DNA of 64,000 bases from Ruminococcus sp. (GTDB lineage: Bacteria > Bacillota > Clostridia > Oscillospirales > Ruminococcaceae). Under the pieces are notes generated by a model. That model did no database searches, was not told the origin of the DNA, and saw nothing but the letters and a program-made list of their open reading frames with translations. The stretch's first letter is position 1. The number at the start of each line of letters is the position of its first letter. The stretch covers positions 41,119 through 105,118 of the forward strand of contig JAFUTU010000038.1 of the NCBI GenBank assembly GCA_017484095.1, read 5' to 3'. Below are positions 1 to 8,072 of the stretch, one piece after another. The translations under genes and the position numbers were made by a program.

Positions 1-164
1 TTAAACTGTTATCTTATATCTATTTTGTTCAGCATATGGAGATTTATTCAAAGGGCGCGAAAATGCGTATCTGCGACAAAATTCACAAAAAATATATAGT
101 ATCGGGGTCAAAAGTATGATATTATGATTATGATACTTTTGTTTTCGATATTGGGGGTGCGGCT

Positions 165-986
165 GTGTATATTTGTCCTGTTTGCAGAAAAAAGCTTTAT
201 TTTTCTGATAAGAGCTGGGTATGTGCAGAGCACCACAGCTTTGATGTTCACCGCAAGGGCTACGTTAACCTTATGACGACAAGAAAGCTCAATCCAAAGC
301 GTGCAGGCGATAACAGCGATATGGTAAGGGCAAGGACGCAGTTCCTTGATTACGGGCATTATCTTCCTCTGGCGGAGAAGACTGCCGATATTATGGAAAG
401 GCTGACACCTGCAGAGCACCCAACGATCGTTGACAGCGGCTGCGGTGAGGGCTATTACACGGTAAACTATGCAAGGCTTATGCCGAATGCACAGCTTTAC
501 GGTATCGATATCTCAAAGGCGGCTTGCTCTCATGCGATGTCAAGAGTGAACGAGGCTGCGATAGATAACGCACACATAGCGGTAGCGTCATCATTTGAGC
601 TGCCGTTTGACGATGAGACAGCAGATCTGGTGGTGTGTACGTTTGCACCTGTAAGCGATAGAGAATACGCAAGAGTGCTCAAAAAGGGAGGGCATCTGGT
701 GGTGGTATCGCCGTCGGCAGAGCACCTGTTTGAGCTCAAAGCGCTGATATACGATGAGCCCTATAAGAACAAGCCGAACGATTACGGGCTTGAAAGCTTC
801 ACCGAGGGTGAGGAGATCATCTACGAGTACAAGGCGATGCTTTCTACAAGGGACGAGATACTGAGCCTTTACAAGATGACGCCGTATTTCTATAAGACCT
901 CTGCGCCCGATGCTGCAAAGCTTATAGAGACCGAGAGCCTTGAGGTGACCTGCGGCTTCTCGATAAGAGTGTTCGCTAAAAAATGA
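165..986 (+). CDS. rlmA: 23S rRNA (guanine-N1)-methyltransferase, RlmA family
   Basis: SAM-dependent methyltransferase of 273 aa that modifies a guanine in helix 35 of 23S rRNA. The N-terminus holds the zinc site typical of RlmA (CPVC at residues 4-7, then C21 and H25 in WVCAEHH). The Rossmann methyltransferase motif VDSGCGEGYYT is at about residues 89-99. The start is GTG at 165, because no ATG lies upstream in frame and a GGGGGTG stretch sits just before it as ribosome binding site. It is followed after 21 bases by a glycosidase gene, so the two may share a transcript. Family call is firm; whether it targets G745 or G748 is not visible. Confidence 0.88.
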   Translation: MYICPVCRKKLYFSDKSWVCAEHHSFDVHRKGYVNLMTTRKLNPKRAGDNSDMVRARTQFLDYGHYLPLAEKTADIMERLTPAEHPTIVDSGCGEGYYTVNYARLMPNAQLYGIDISKAACSHAMSRVNEAAIDNAHIAVASSFELPFDDETADLVVCTFAPVSDREYARVLKKGGHLVVVSPSAEHLFELKALIYDEPYKNKPNDYGLESFTEGEEIIYEYKAMLSTRDEILSLYKMTPYFYKTSAPDAAKLIETESLEVTCGFSIRVFAKK

Positions 987-1007
987 TGAGAATATAAGGA
1001 GTTTGCT

Positions 1008-1982
1008 ATGAACAATAAGGTGTTTTGCAAGGGCTATACATGGGGATTTTTCTCGGGCAGCGGAGTTTTCGGCACCCCTGAGGCTGATGCGTCTATGGAG
1101 AAACTGGCAGAGAACGGACTTGACTGGATATGTATACCTGTGAACTGCTTTCAGGAGGCGTATTATTCTCTGAATGTGTTTGCTATGTTCGGAAGGACGC
1201 AGACCGATGATGAGGTAAGAAAGGCGATAAGAAAGGCTAAAAGCCTAGGGCTCAAGGTTTGTCTTAAGCCTATGGTGGACTGCCTTGACAGAGCATGGCG
1301 TGCAAGGATAGATTTCCCGGGGGAGAACCCGACATATTGGGAACGTTGGTTCAGAAGCTATACGTTTTTTATGCTGCACTATGCTAAGATAGCCGAAGAA
1401 GAGGGCTGTGAGATGATCTGCACGGGCTGCGAAATGGCAGGAATGGACAAGCAGTCAGGATACTGCAAAAAGCTGATAGCAGATGTAAGGAACGTTTATC
1501 ACGGGATAGTGATGCACAATATAAACCACGGAGACGAGTTCCGTTTTGACTGGCTGAGCGAGGTCGATATAATAGGAGTATCGGGGTATTATCCATGCAC
1601 TGATGAGAATGATCGCTCACTTGAAAAGATGAAGGCTGTCTGGGCTGAGGTAGTGAAAAGGCTGGAAAAGATGTCGGAGCATTACGGCAGACCTGTGATG
1701 CTTGCAGAGATAGGAGTCCGCAATGAGGAGGGCTGCACGCAGTACCCTTGGGACTTTCACTACCGTGCTGACAGGGAGACCGACGAGCAGGAGCAGGCTG
1801 ATTTTTATGAGGCAGCTCTGAGCTCTACCTGGGACAAGCCCTGGTTCTGCGGATATTTCTGGTGGGACTGGAAGGCAAAGCTTCCGCCTATTGAAAAGGC
1901 AAAAGAGAACCGTGATTTCACGATCTACGGCAAAAAAGCAGAGCAAGTCCTCAAAAAATGGTACTGCTCGCCGCAGGGCTGA
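1008..1982 (+). CDS. GH113-type beta-mannanase/mannosidase, intracellular
   Basis: Glycoside hydrolase of 324 aa with a clan GH-A TIM barrel, most like family GH113, whose members cut beta-1,4-mannan oligosaccharides. Likely catalytic residues are E142 (acid/base, in TGCEM) and E234 (nucleophile, in LAEIGV after strand 7). Aromatic residues that could line the sugar site include WWDW near the C-terminus. No signal peptide is present, so it probably acts in the cytoplasm on imported oligosaccharides. The ribosome site AAGGAG precedes the ATG. The last codons and stop lie inside the first unit of a 96-bp tandem repeat. The GH family is inferred from motifs; exact substrate is unknown. Confidence 0.75.
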   Translation: MNNKVFCKGYTWGFFSGSGVFGTPEADASMEKLAENGLDWICIPVNCFQEAYYSLNVFAMFGRTQTDDEVRKAIRKAKSLGLKVCLKPMVDCLDRAWRARIDFPGENPTYWERWFRSYTFFMLHYAKIAEEEGCEMICTGCEMAGMDKQSGYCKKLIADVRNVYHGIVMHNINHGDEFRFDWLSEVDIIGVSGYYPCTDENDRSLEKMKAVWAEVVKRLEKMSEHYGRPVMLAEIGVRNEEGCTQYPWDFHYRADRETDEQEQADFYEAALSSTWDKPWFCGYFWWDWKAKLPPIEKAKENRDFTIYGKKAEQVLKKWYCSPQG

Positions 1983-2169
1983 TCCACGCCGCACGTTTGT
2001 GAGATCAGTCAAAGAGTGGTCGCACCTAATCATTCAGTGTTGACTTTGGCAAAGAGAAACTGCTCGCCGCAGGGCTGATCCACGCCGCACGTTTGTGAGA
2101 GCGGTCAAAGAGTGGTCGCACCTGATCATTCGGTGTTGACTCTGGCAAAGAGGAACTGCTCGCCGCAGG
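1963..2169. repeat. 96-bp tandem repeat, two full units plus a 15-bp partial
   Basis: The word ACTGCTCGCCGCAGG begins at 1963, 2059 and 2155, giving an exact 96-bp period. Units one and two differ at only a few positions. The array starts inside the 3' end of the GH113 gene and ends against the ribosome binding site of the thioesterase gene. A diverged single copy of the same family, in opposite orientation, lies at 12818-12930. Neither unit carries a convincing gene. Confidence 0.9.
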
Positions 2170-2181
2170 AAGGAGAATAAT

Positions 2182-2574
2182 ATGGCAGATATCGAACAGG
2201 TAAGAGAGTTTTTCAGAAATGACCGTTTTGCTACTGAGAACGGAGCGGTAATAGATGCGGTCGATGAACATTTCGCAAGGGTGAGCCTTACGATAGACAG
2301 CAGGCATAAAAACGCAGTCGGCGGAGTTATGGGCGGCGTATATTTTATGCTGGCAGATTTCGCATTTGCTGTGGCTACTAACTGGAAGGAGCCGGGAACG
2401 GTATCGCTGACCTCGGATATTTCATTTATCGGGGTGCCGAAAGGAGAGCGCCTTATCGCTGAGACAGAGTTCATCAAGGAGGGCAGAAGCACCTGCTGCT
2501 ACAACGTCAGGGTGACGGATGAGCTTGGAAATATAGCTGCCGCAGTAAAAATAGTTGGATTTATAAAGAGATAA
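2182..2574 (+). CDS. PaaI/YdiI-like hotdog-fold thioesterase
   Basis: Protein of 130 aa with the single hotdog domain of the PaaI family, which hydrolyses acyl-CoA thioesters. The family core is visible: the loop NAVGGVMGGVYFMLADFAFA (about residues 48-67) matches the HGG...LADxA motif in which an Asp acts in catalysis, followed by the beta strands VSLTSDISFI and AETEFIKEG. A strong ribosome site, GGAAGGAG, precedes the ATG and directly abuts the 96-bp repeat array. A terminator follows. The substrate is not predictable; such enzymes often act on aromatic or medium-chain acyl-CoAs. Confidence 0.8.
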   Translation: MADIEQVREFFRNDRFATENGAVIDAVDEHFARVSLTIDSRHKNAVGGVMGGVYFMLADFAFAVATNWKEPGTVSLTSDISFIGVPKGERLIAETEFIKEGRSTCCYNVRVTDELGNIAAAVKIVGFIKR

Positions 2575-2575
2575 G

Positions 2576-2610
2576 AAAAGCCGCAGGAGATAAGCTTCTG
2601 CGGCTTTTAT
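2576..2610 (+). terminator. Intrinsic terminator after the thioesterase gene
   Basis: Perfect 11-bp stem AAAAGCCGCAG / CTGCGGCTTTT with an 11-base loop, ending in a short T run right after the stop codon. Confidence 0.85.
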
Positions 2611-2617
2611 GCACAAA

Positions 2618-2646
2618 AAAGAGCCTGCGGGATGCAAGCTCTTTTT
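2618..2646 (-). terminator. Intrinsic terminator of the minus-strand surface-protein gene
   Basis: Inverted repeat AAAGAGC / GCTCTTT with T-rich flanks on both sides, just past the stop of the minus-strand gene. It may work in both directions. Confidence 0.75.
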
Positions 2647-2647
2647 A

Positions 2648-3388
2648 TTATTTTTTCTTCTTAGCTGTTACAGCAGCGGCGCCTGCCAGAGCGATACAAA
2701 CAACTGTGAGAGCTGCCGAACCTGTGCTAGGGTTAGTGCCTGAGGCTGTGTTTGCAGGCTTTGAAGAATTATTATCAGGGTGTGCTGAGGTATCTTCTGA
2801 AGAGTCAGGAGCTGCCTTAGAAGAACTGCTTTCATATACTATAGAGCTGCTGTGCAGTGTTTCTGACGATGAAGCAGTTTTGGTGTACTTAGCACCTGAA
2901 ATGTAGATACTTACTGTGCCTGCTGTGCAAAGCCTGAGATCTCCTACGAAAGCATTGTTCTTTTCATTATCATCAGATAAGATGCTTTTTGCAAGGTGTT
3001 CAAGCTCGTCAAATGAGGCAGCATAGGTGTCAACGGTCCCTGCGGATATAAGATCATCGGCATCTATGTGATATTCAGTGCCGTCAGCGGTGTCAAAGAA
3101 TGTGAAAACAGTAGTTCCCTCCGTGATATCGGCATCAGGTGTGATCTCTATAACAACTTTTGCAGCTGATGTATCAACATCATAGCCTGCCTTGTTAGCA
3201 TCACATATCCATTTGAAGCTGCCGTCAGCATCGAGACTGAGGTCTTTAACCATTACGTTTTTGGAGCCGTTATTGAGATCTGCTGTCGAGTATATGATAT
3301 CAGAATCGTCAGCAAGTGACACAGTTGACATCACAGTGAGAGACATTGATACTGCTGCAAAAGCGGCTGTTATCTTAGACAATTTCAT
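2648..3388 (-). CDS. Secreted NPxTG cell-wall-anchored protein, 246 aa
   Basis: Exported surface protein of unknown function. An N-terminal signal peptide (MKLSKITAAFAAVSM...) probably ends near ALA/SLADD at residue 26. A beta-rich domain of about 145 residues follows, then a Ser/Thr-rich linker (about 165-215), and a C-terminal sorting signal: NPSTG, a hydrophobic stretch, and a KKKK tail. This is the layout used by sortase, with NPxTG in place of LPxTG. It is the shortest of three tandem paralogs and lies downstream of the other two. Its ribosome site is GGAGG. No catalytic motif is seen; a carbohydrate-binding or structural role is possible. Confidence 0.8.
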   Translation of the reverse strand: MKLSKITAAFAAVSMSLTVMSTVSLADDSDIIYSTADLNNGSKNVMVKDLSLDADGSFKWICDANKAGYDVDTSAAKVVIEITPDADITEGTTVFTFFDTADGTEYHIDADDLISAGTVDTYAASFDELEHLAKSILSDDNEKNNAFVGDLRLCTAGTVSIYISGAKYTKTASSSETLHSSSIVYESSSSKAAPDSSEDTSAHPDNNSSKPANTASGTNPSTGSAALTVVCIALAGAAAVTAKKKK

Positions 3389-3417
3389 TTTGGCACCTCC
3401 ACCCTGAGAATAGAATA

Positions 3418-3439
3418 AGTCCCCCTGTTAAGGGGGACT
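3418..3439 (-). other. Intergenic hairpin between NPxTG genes (unit 1)
   Basis: Perfect 8-bp inverted repeat AGTCCCCC / GGGGGACT with a 6-base loop and no T run on the minus strand. A near-identical hairpin lies in the next intergenic gap (4916-4935), so it looks duplicated with the genes. It may be an mRNA processing or stability element. Confidence 0.65.
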
Positions 3440-3476
3440 ATCCTTATAGATATCTGATAAAATTATCTGATATAAA

Positions 3477-4886
3477 TTACTTTCTCTTCTTAGCTGTTAC
3501 TGCTGCAGCACCTGCAAGTGCGATACCAACAACTGCGAGAGCTGCTGTACCTGTACCGGGGTTAGTGCCGGAAGCGTTGTTTGTAGCCTTTGAAGAAGAA
3601 GAAGTATCCTTAGAATCTGTAGAATTCTCGCTGGAAGTCTCAGAAGATACGTCAGAAGAGCTGTTGTCAACAGTCTTGTTGCATGTGCACTCCTTAGAAA
3701 GGCCGGATACTGTGAATGTTATCTCAAGATCAGAACCCTTGATATCAGCGAGGTCGATAGGAGAATCTTCCTTAGTAGAACCATACTCGTTGTAGATCTC
3801 GATTCTGTAGTTGGTCTTGTTGTTCTCGAGGTTGCCGTAAATGATCTTAGCAGCATCAAAAGCAATTTCCTTGCCGTCTACAGTGATCTTGTCAAGAACT
3901 ACCTTGAAGTTAGGATAAACGAGCTGTCTCGGGTTGTCATCGCTCCACTTCTCGCCGTTTGCATTATATGCACCGTCAGTGGGATTCTCTTCGTAAGTAA
4001 CTTCCTTAGTTTCCTTGTCAGTTACCTTCTTATATCCAGTCTCATATACATCGGGGATATCAACTACGAAAACAACTGCGCCGTCGAATGCTGAAGGCTC
4101 AGCGTTAGGCTCGCCAGCACCGTCATCTGCACGGTCTACGAACTTGATCGTATAGGTGCCGTCAGCTGTGATCTTAGTTGTGGTTGCCCAGTCCTGAGGG
4201 AACCAACCGCCAGCTGCGAAACCGAGTGTAGCGCCAAGCTCTACAGTATCGTTGCAGCCACAGCCACACTGATTCTTCTCAGCATCCCACTTGTCGCAGG
4301 TCTCAGCTGTGCAATCGCACTTTGCCTTCTCGGCCTCGGGCTCGGGCTCAGGGTTTGTTGTTGTGCCTGTAAGGCCTGTTACAGTGTACTTAACGTCAGC
4401 AGTGTAGGTCTTGCCTTCCTCTGCGCCGTCGATGAATACCTGGATTCCGATGTCGCCTACTTCTTCGTCACCCTTAGGGTTAACTGCGGAAGGTGCGAAT
4501 GTGAACTCAAGCTTGCCGCCCTCGAACTGTGCCTGTCCGGGAACGTTCCATGACCAGTTTGAGCTGCCCATGTCATAGAAAGACAAACCGAACTTGTCAG
4601 CTTCGGTTCCTGTTGCGTTAGAGATCTCAGCAGTTACCTGAATGCTGCTGTAATCATCAAGATCCTCAAAAGCGGTGATATCATCTTTCAGTGATACGGA
4701 AACGCCAGAATCTACGCCCCAAGCAGCTGCAGTAGCTTCCTTCTCGTACTTGAATGAACCCTCTGCGATAACAGTAGAAGTAGCTGCTGCAGTGCCTGCA
4801 GCATCATCTGCACTTACTACCATGCTGAGCATTGAAGCAGCCATAGCTGCTGCAGAAAGTCCAGCTAAAATCTTAGAAATTTTCAT
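3477..4886 (-). CDS. Secreted NPxTG cell-wall-anchored protein, 469 aa
   Basis: Second member of the tandem surface-protein trio. The signal peptide (MKISKILAGLSAAAM) ends near residue 26 (VVSADD). Two beta-rich domains follow, at about residues 40-175 and 225-400, joined by a cysteine-rich linker (CDCTAETCDKW...CGCGC, about 190-212) that could form disulphides or bind metal. A Ser-rich segment leads to the sorting signal NPGTG, a hydrophobic span and KKRK. Exposed Trp residues (SNWSWNVPG, GGWFPQDW) hint at sugar binding. It shares leader and tail with its neighbours but its ectodomain differs. Function unknown. Confidence 0.8.
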   Translation of the reverse strand: MKISKILAGLSAAAMAASMLSMVVSADDAAGTAAATSTVIAEGSFKYEKEATAAAWGVDSGVSVSLKDDITAFEDLDDYSSIQVTAEISNATGTEADKFGLSFYDMGSSNWSWNVPGQAQFEGGKLEFTFAPSAVNPKGDEEVGDIGIQVFIDGAEEGKTYTADVKYTVTGLTGTTTNPEPEPEAEKAKCDCTAETCDKWDAEKNQCGCGCNDTVELGATLGFAAGGWFPQDWATTTKITADGTYTIKFVDRADDGAGEPNAEPSAFDGAVVFVVDIPDVYETGYKKVTDKETKEVTYEENPTDGAYNANGEKWSDDNPRQLVYPNFKVVLDKITVDGKEIAFDAAKIIYGNLENNKTNYRIEIYNEYGSTKEDSPIDLADIKGSDLEITFTVSGLSKECTCNKTVDNSSSDVSSETSSENSTDSKDTSSSSKATNNASGTNPGTGTAALAVVGIALAGAAAVTAKKRK

Positions 4887-4915
4887 TATAATTCCTCCGT
4901 TGTTAGAATGGCATA

Positions 4916-4935
4916 AGTCCCCATTAAAGGGGACT
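4916..4935 (-). other. Intergenic hairpin between NPxTG genes (unit 2)
   Basis: Inverted repeat AGTCCCC / GGGGACT with a 6-base loop, the counterpart of the hairpin at 3418-3439. There is no clear T run, so it is less likely to be a simple terminator. Confidence 0.65.
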
Positions 4936-4958
4936 ATACCTATTTAACGTGTATGTGA

Positions 4959-6239
4959 TTACTTTCTCTTCTTGGAAGTAACAACTGCTGCACCGGCAAG
5001 TGCTACGCCTACTGCTGCGAGAGCAGCTGCGCCAGTACCGGGGTTGGTAGAAGCTGCAGTGTTAGCTGCCTTGGAAGAAGAATCTGTAGCCTTGGAATCA
5101 ACTGCTGAAGAATCAGCCTCAGACTCGGAAGTAGACTCAGAGGACTCCTCAGAGCTGCTGTCGTCAACTACTTCTTCGTTGTTGTTCCACTCGTAAACAG
5201 CGCTTGTGATATTTACGCCGTAAACCTGAGAACCGAGCTGATACCAGATTGTCTCCTCGCCTGTCTCCTTGTCAACGTTAGGATTATCCTTAGCGTTTTC
5301 AAGCAGGTTGTTTACGCACTTCTCAGTGAGGTAAACAGTAAGAGTGCCGGGCTCCTTAACTATGTAGTAGCTATCATTCTGAAGAACAGGGTTCTTCTCA
5401 GCCTCGAGCTCCTCAGCTGTGTAAGCAGACTTGAGCGGCAGACCAGCAATAGTGCCATCCTCAGGCTCATAACCCTCTGTGTAGAGCTTAGCCCAGCCGT
5501 GACCGTCAAATGTGTTGAACAGGTAATAATCCTTACCATCCTCAAGTGTGTAGGTATAAGTGATCTTGATACCGTCAGCAGCCTTGATGTTGGAGATGTC
5601 CCAACCCTCAGGAGTGTAAGCTGTAGCGCCCCAGTCACCTGCGTAAGCATCAGCAGTAACCTCTGCCTTCTCAGTGTAGGTGATGTTAGCGTAAGGATTT
5701 TCGTCCTTCTTCTCGTCCTCTCCGGAAGTGATTGCGTAGTCAACCTTGAAGCTTGCTTTGTCATCAAGAGCAACCTTCTCAGTGTTAACATAAGCCTGGA
5801 TACCGAACTGAACCTCAGCCTCATCCTTAGGATTGAGCTTTGTGCAGTCAACGCTTAAAGTAAGCTCACCATTCTCATCGAGAGTACCCTCAGCGCCTGT
5901 TACCCAGTTCCAAGTGCCTGTGCTCATGCCGTAAACCTGGAAACCTACGTCTGTAAGAGCAAGCTTCTCGCCTGAAGCAAGAGTAGAATCAAGATCGGAA
6001 GCCTTGATAGTTACAGTAACATCACCGTAGCCTTCAATAACATCCCATTCCTGTGTCTCGTACCAGAATGTGTTAGTAGCGTCAAGTCCGGGACCCCACT
6101 GATTCTGTGCGACATTGATCTCAACCGAAGCGGTATCCTTAACGATCTCAGTCGTCTCTGCTGTTGCAGGAATAGCAGCCGCTACAGATGCGATTATTGC
6201 TGCAGCACTCATTCCTGCAAAAATCTTAGAGATTTTCAT
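4959..6239 (-). CDS. Secreted NPxTG cell-wall-anchored protein, 426 aa
   Basis: First gene of the tandem trio in transcription order. I start it at 6239 (MKISKIFAGMSAAA), because GGAGGA lies six to seven bases upstream; an upstream in-frame ATG at 6269 has no such site. The signal peptide ends near ATAE. Two Trp-rich beta domains follow (about residues 20-175 and 185-335), the first with WGPG, TFWYETQEW and GTWNW, the second with GDWGATAY and GHGWA. After a Ser-rich linker the sorting signal NPGTG, a hydrophobic span and KKRK close the protein. The repeated aromatic surface resembles carbohydrate-binding modules, but this is inference. Confidence 0.8.
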   Translation of the reverse strand: MKISKIFAGMSAAAIIASVAAAIPATAETTEIVKDTASVEINVAQNQWGPGLDATNTFWYETQEWDVIEGYGDVTVTIKASDLDSTLASGEKLALTDVGFQVYGMSTGTWNWVTGAEGTLDENGELTLSVDCTKLNPKDEAEVQFGIQAYVNTEKVALDDKASFKVDYAITSGEDEKKDENPYANITYTEKAEVTADAYAGDWGATAYTPEGWDISNIKAADGIKITYTYTLEDGKDYYLFNTFDGHGWAKLYTEGYEPEDGTIAGLPLKSAYTAEELEAEKNPVLQNDSYYIVKEPGTLTVYLTEKCVNNLLENAKDNPNVDKETGEETIWYQLGSQVYGVNITSAVYEWNNNEEVVDDSSSEESSESTSESEADSSAVDSKATDSSSKAANTAASTNPGTGAAALAAVGVALAGAAVVTSKKRK

Positions 6240-6272
6240 TTTGAATTTCCTCCATTTTAAAATATTCAACTG

Positions 6273-6297
6273 ATGTTGAGCGATATCACCTCAACAT
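6273..6297 (-). promoter_or_regulatory. 5' stem-loop of the NPxTG operon leader
   Basis: Perfect inverted repeat ATGTTGAG / CTCAACAT with a 9-base loop, placed just after the predicted transcription start on the minus strand. Such 5' stems often protect an mRNA; it could also be an operator. Confidence 0.55.
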
Positions 6298-6310
6298 AAA
6301 TTGTAAATAC

Positions 6311-6339
6311 ATTGTAACATATATTTAACGTCTTTTCAA
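6311..6339 (-). promoter_or_regulatory. Promoter of the NPxTG operon
   Basis: Minus-strand TTGAAA (6339-6334), a 17-bp spacer and TACAAT (6316-6311), a near-consensus SigA promoter about 65 bases before the start codon of the first surface-protein gene. Confidence 0.65.
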
Positions 6340-6501
6340 TCGGCAATTTTCACAAACACATCACATTTCTTTAGGCATATTTAATAAACTTTACCCTGTT
6401 TTTGTCCGTGTTTCCGCTGTTTTTCTTTTTACTGGGAGTTTTTTTACCCTTTTAAACAATATTTTTATATACGCTAAAAAACTGATATCACGGCATTTTC
6501 C

Positions 6502-7149
6502 TTATGTTTCCTGCTGCTTTTTCTGCTCCTCGCGCTCCTTTTGTGAAAATACACAACCGCAGTAGTCCTGTCTGTACAGCCCGTACTTTTTCGACAGCTC
6601 TATCGAACGTTTATAGCCTTCTCTTTTCTTAAAGTCGGAGGGGAGACACTTTACGCCGTATTCACGGGATAATTTCGCTGCTATCTCATTGATCTTCTGT
6701 GAGTTTTTAATCGGGGATATAGAAAGAGTGGTAGTGAAATAGTCGAAATCATTCTCTTGTGCGATCATGGCGGTGCGTTCAAGCCTTAGCTTAAAGCACG
6801 CAAAACAGCGTTCTCCGCCCTCTTTTATGTGTTCGAGCCCTTTTACAGCCTCATAGTACTGCGAGGGGTCAAATTCAGCTGTCATCAGCGTGATCGCGTG
6901 CTTTGCAGGCATCTCAGAGATCAGTCTGCGCTCTTCTTCCTCACGCTTAAAGAACTCTGATTCTGGGTAGATATTGGGGTTATAGTAAAGCACTGTTATT
7001 TTAAAGTATTCTGACAGATACTCCAGCACATAAGAAGAACACGGCGCGCAGCAGCTGTGCAAAAGAAGCGTAGGTACATGCTCTGAGTGTTCGAGCTCTT
7101 CTATTATGGCATCAAGCTTTTTCTGATAGTTTATTTTTTGCTCCTGCAT
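6502..7149 (-). CDS. queH: Epoxyqueuosine reductase QueH
   Basis: Last step of queuosine synthesis: reduces epoxyqueuosine to queuosine in tRNA. This is the iron-sulphur QueH type (formerly DUF208), not the cobalamin-dependent QueG. At 215 aa it is of usual length, and all family cysteine signatures are there: HSCCAPC (about residues 32-38), ERCFACF (113-119) and DYCGC (about 195-199). The ATG at 7149 follows a GGGGG ribosome site. It stands alone on the minus strand, divergent from thiT, with its own promoter carrying an inverted repeat. Confidence 0.92.
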   Translation of the reverse strand: MQEQKINYQKKLDAIIEELEHSEHVPTLLLHSCCAPCSSYVLEYLSEYFKITVLYYNPNIYPESEFFKREEEERRLISEMPAKHAITLMTAEFDPSQYYEAVKGLEHIKEGGERCFACFKLRLERTAMIAQENDFDYFTTTLSISPIKNSQKINEIAAKLSREYGVKCLPSDFKKREGYKRSIELSKKYGLYRQDYCGCVFSQKEREEQKKQQET

Positions 7150-7176
7150 GGGAATACCCCCTTTTATAATGGTATT

Positions 7177-7210
7177 ATTATAACCTATTGTGCAGAAAAT
7201 TGCAATAGGT
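7177..7210 (-). promoter_or_regulatory. queH promoter with an 8-bp inverted repeat
   Basis: Minus-strand TTGCAA (7205-7200), 17-bp spacer, TATAAT (7182-7177). A perfect repeat ACCTATTG / CAATAGGT (7183-7190 and 7203-7210) brackets the spacer, a fitting place for a repressor to bind. Confidence 0.65.
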
Positions 7211-7224
7211 GTGGGCGCTGCCTC

Positions 7225-7253
7225 TTGACAAACGGCGATATACGTAGTATAAT
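7225..7253 (+). promoter_or_regulatory. Consensus SigA promoter of the thiT transcript
   Basis: TTGACA (7225-7230), exactly 17 bp, TATAAT (7248-7253). It lies directly upstream of the TPP riboswitch. Confidence 0.85.
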
Positions 7254-7281
7254 CTGTATTGCGGAGATATCCGTTAATATT

Positions 7282-7375
7282 ATTTGCAGGGGAACATAAG
7301 GCTTACCGCCCGAGTTGAGAAGACATTAGTCTGACCCTTTGAACCTGTCGGTCAATACCGTCGTAGGAAGCAGAT
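7282..7375 (+). ncRNA. TPP riboswitch (thi-box) aptamer
   Basis: Leader upstream of a thiamine transporter with the TPP aptamer hallmarks: GAGTTGAGA in the pyrimidine-sensor region, the invariant TGAACCTG, then AATACC...GTAGGAA. The outer stem can form from ATTTGC (7282) and GCAGAT (7370). It is followed by a terminator hairpin, so the likely control is transcription termination when thiamine pyrophosphate is bound. Confidence 0.9.
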
Positions 7376-7390
7376 TTAGTGTGTGCTCAT

Positions 7391-7425
7391 AGCGCGCTCT
7401 TCCTTGCGGGAGGGTGCGCTGTTTT
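7391..7425 (+). terminator. Riboswitch-controlled terminator
   Basis: GC-rich hairpin, AGCGCGCTCTTCC against GGGAGGGTGCGCT, followed by GTTTT. It sits between the TPP aptamer and thiT. Confidence 0.75.
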
Positions 7426-7458
7426 GTTCTCAAGTTGTATGATTAGGAGGATTTTCAA

Positions 7459-8064
7459 ATGGCAAAAGAGAAGAAATTTTCAACGATACAGCTCGTTGAG
7501 GGTGCTATAATGCTGGCACTGGGTATAGTACTAAGTCTTATAACACCGTTTAAGAAGCTGCTTCCGTTCGGCGGTTCGATAACACTGCTTTCGATGCTGC
7601 CTATCTGTCTGTACAGCATTAAGTACGGTGTGATAAACGGTCTCGCGGTATCATTCCTGTTTTCGCTGTTCCAGTTTGCACAGGGAGCCATTCAGGACGG
7701 ACTGTTCGGATGGGGTCTTACGGCAGGAATGCTTGTTGCCTGCATCGCGTTTGATTACATAATTGCTTACACGGTGATAGGTCTGGCTGGCATTTTCAGA
7801 AAGAAGGGTATTCAAGGCTGGATCGCAGGAACTATACTTGCTCTTGTACTTAGGTTTTTCAGCCACTTTATCAGCGGTGTTTATGTGTTTGCGTCAACGG
7901 GTAAGATATGGGACGATCTTGATTTTGTAGCTAATAACAAGTATCTCTACAGCGCAGTTTACAATGCGGCATATATGGTGCCTGAGATAATACTTACAGT
8001 TATTGCTGCTGTGATCCTTTATAACCTGCCTGTAACAAAGCAGATGCTCAGACCGAAAAAGTAA
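7459..8064 (+). CDS. thiT: ThiT thiamine-specific ECF transporter S component
   Basis: Membrane substrate-binding subunit of the energy-coupling factor thiamine transporter, 201 aa with about six membrane spans. It works with a shared EcfAA'T module, which is not in this window. Family features are the N-terminal helix LVEGAIMLALGIVLSLI, the tryptophan-containing segment GLFGWGLTAG, and the conserved ...RFFSHFISGVYVFA... thiamine-site region near residues 133-148. The TPP riboswitch upstream strongly supports the substrate. The ribosome site AGGAGG precedes the ATG. A bidirectional terminator follows. Confidence 0.93.
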   Translation: MAKEKKFSTIQLVEGAIMLALGIVLSLITPFKKLLPFGGSITLLSMLPICLYSIKYGVINGLAVSFLFSLFQFAQGAIQDGLFGWGLTAGMLVACIAFDYIIAYTVIGLAGIFRKKGIQGWIAGTILALVLRFFSHFISGVYVFASTGKIWDDLDFVANNKYLYSAVYNAAYMVPEIILTVIAAVILYNLPVTKQMLRPKK

Positions 8065-8072
8065 TACAACAA

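Noticed and set aside
2034..2492. Minus-strand ORFs over the 96-bp repeat array and the thioesterase gene
   Set aside because: They are open only because the repeat unit is a multiple of three and because they mirror the thioesterase gene.
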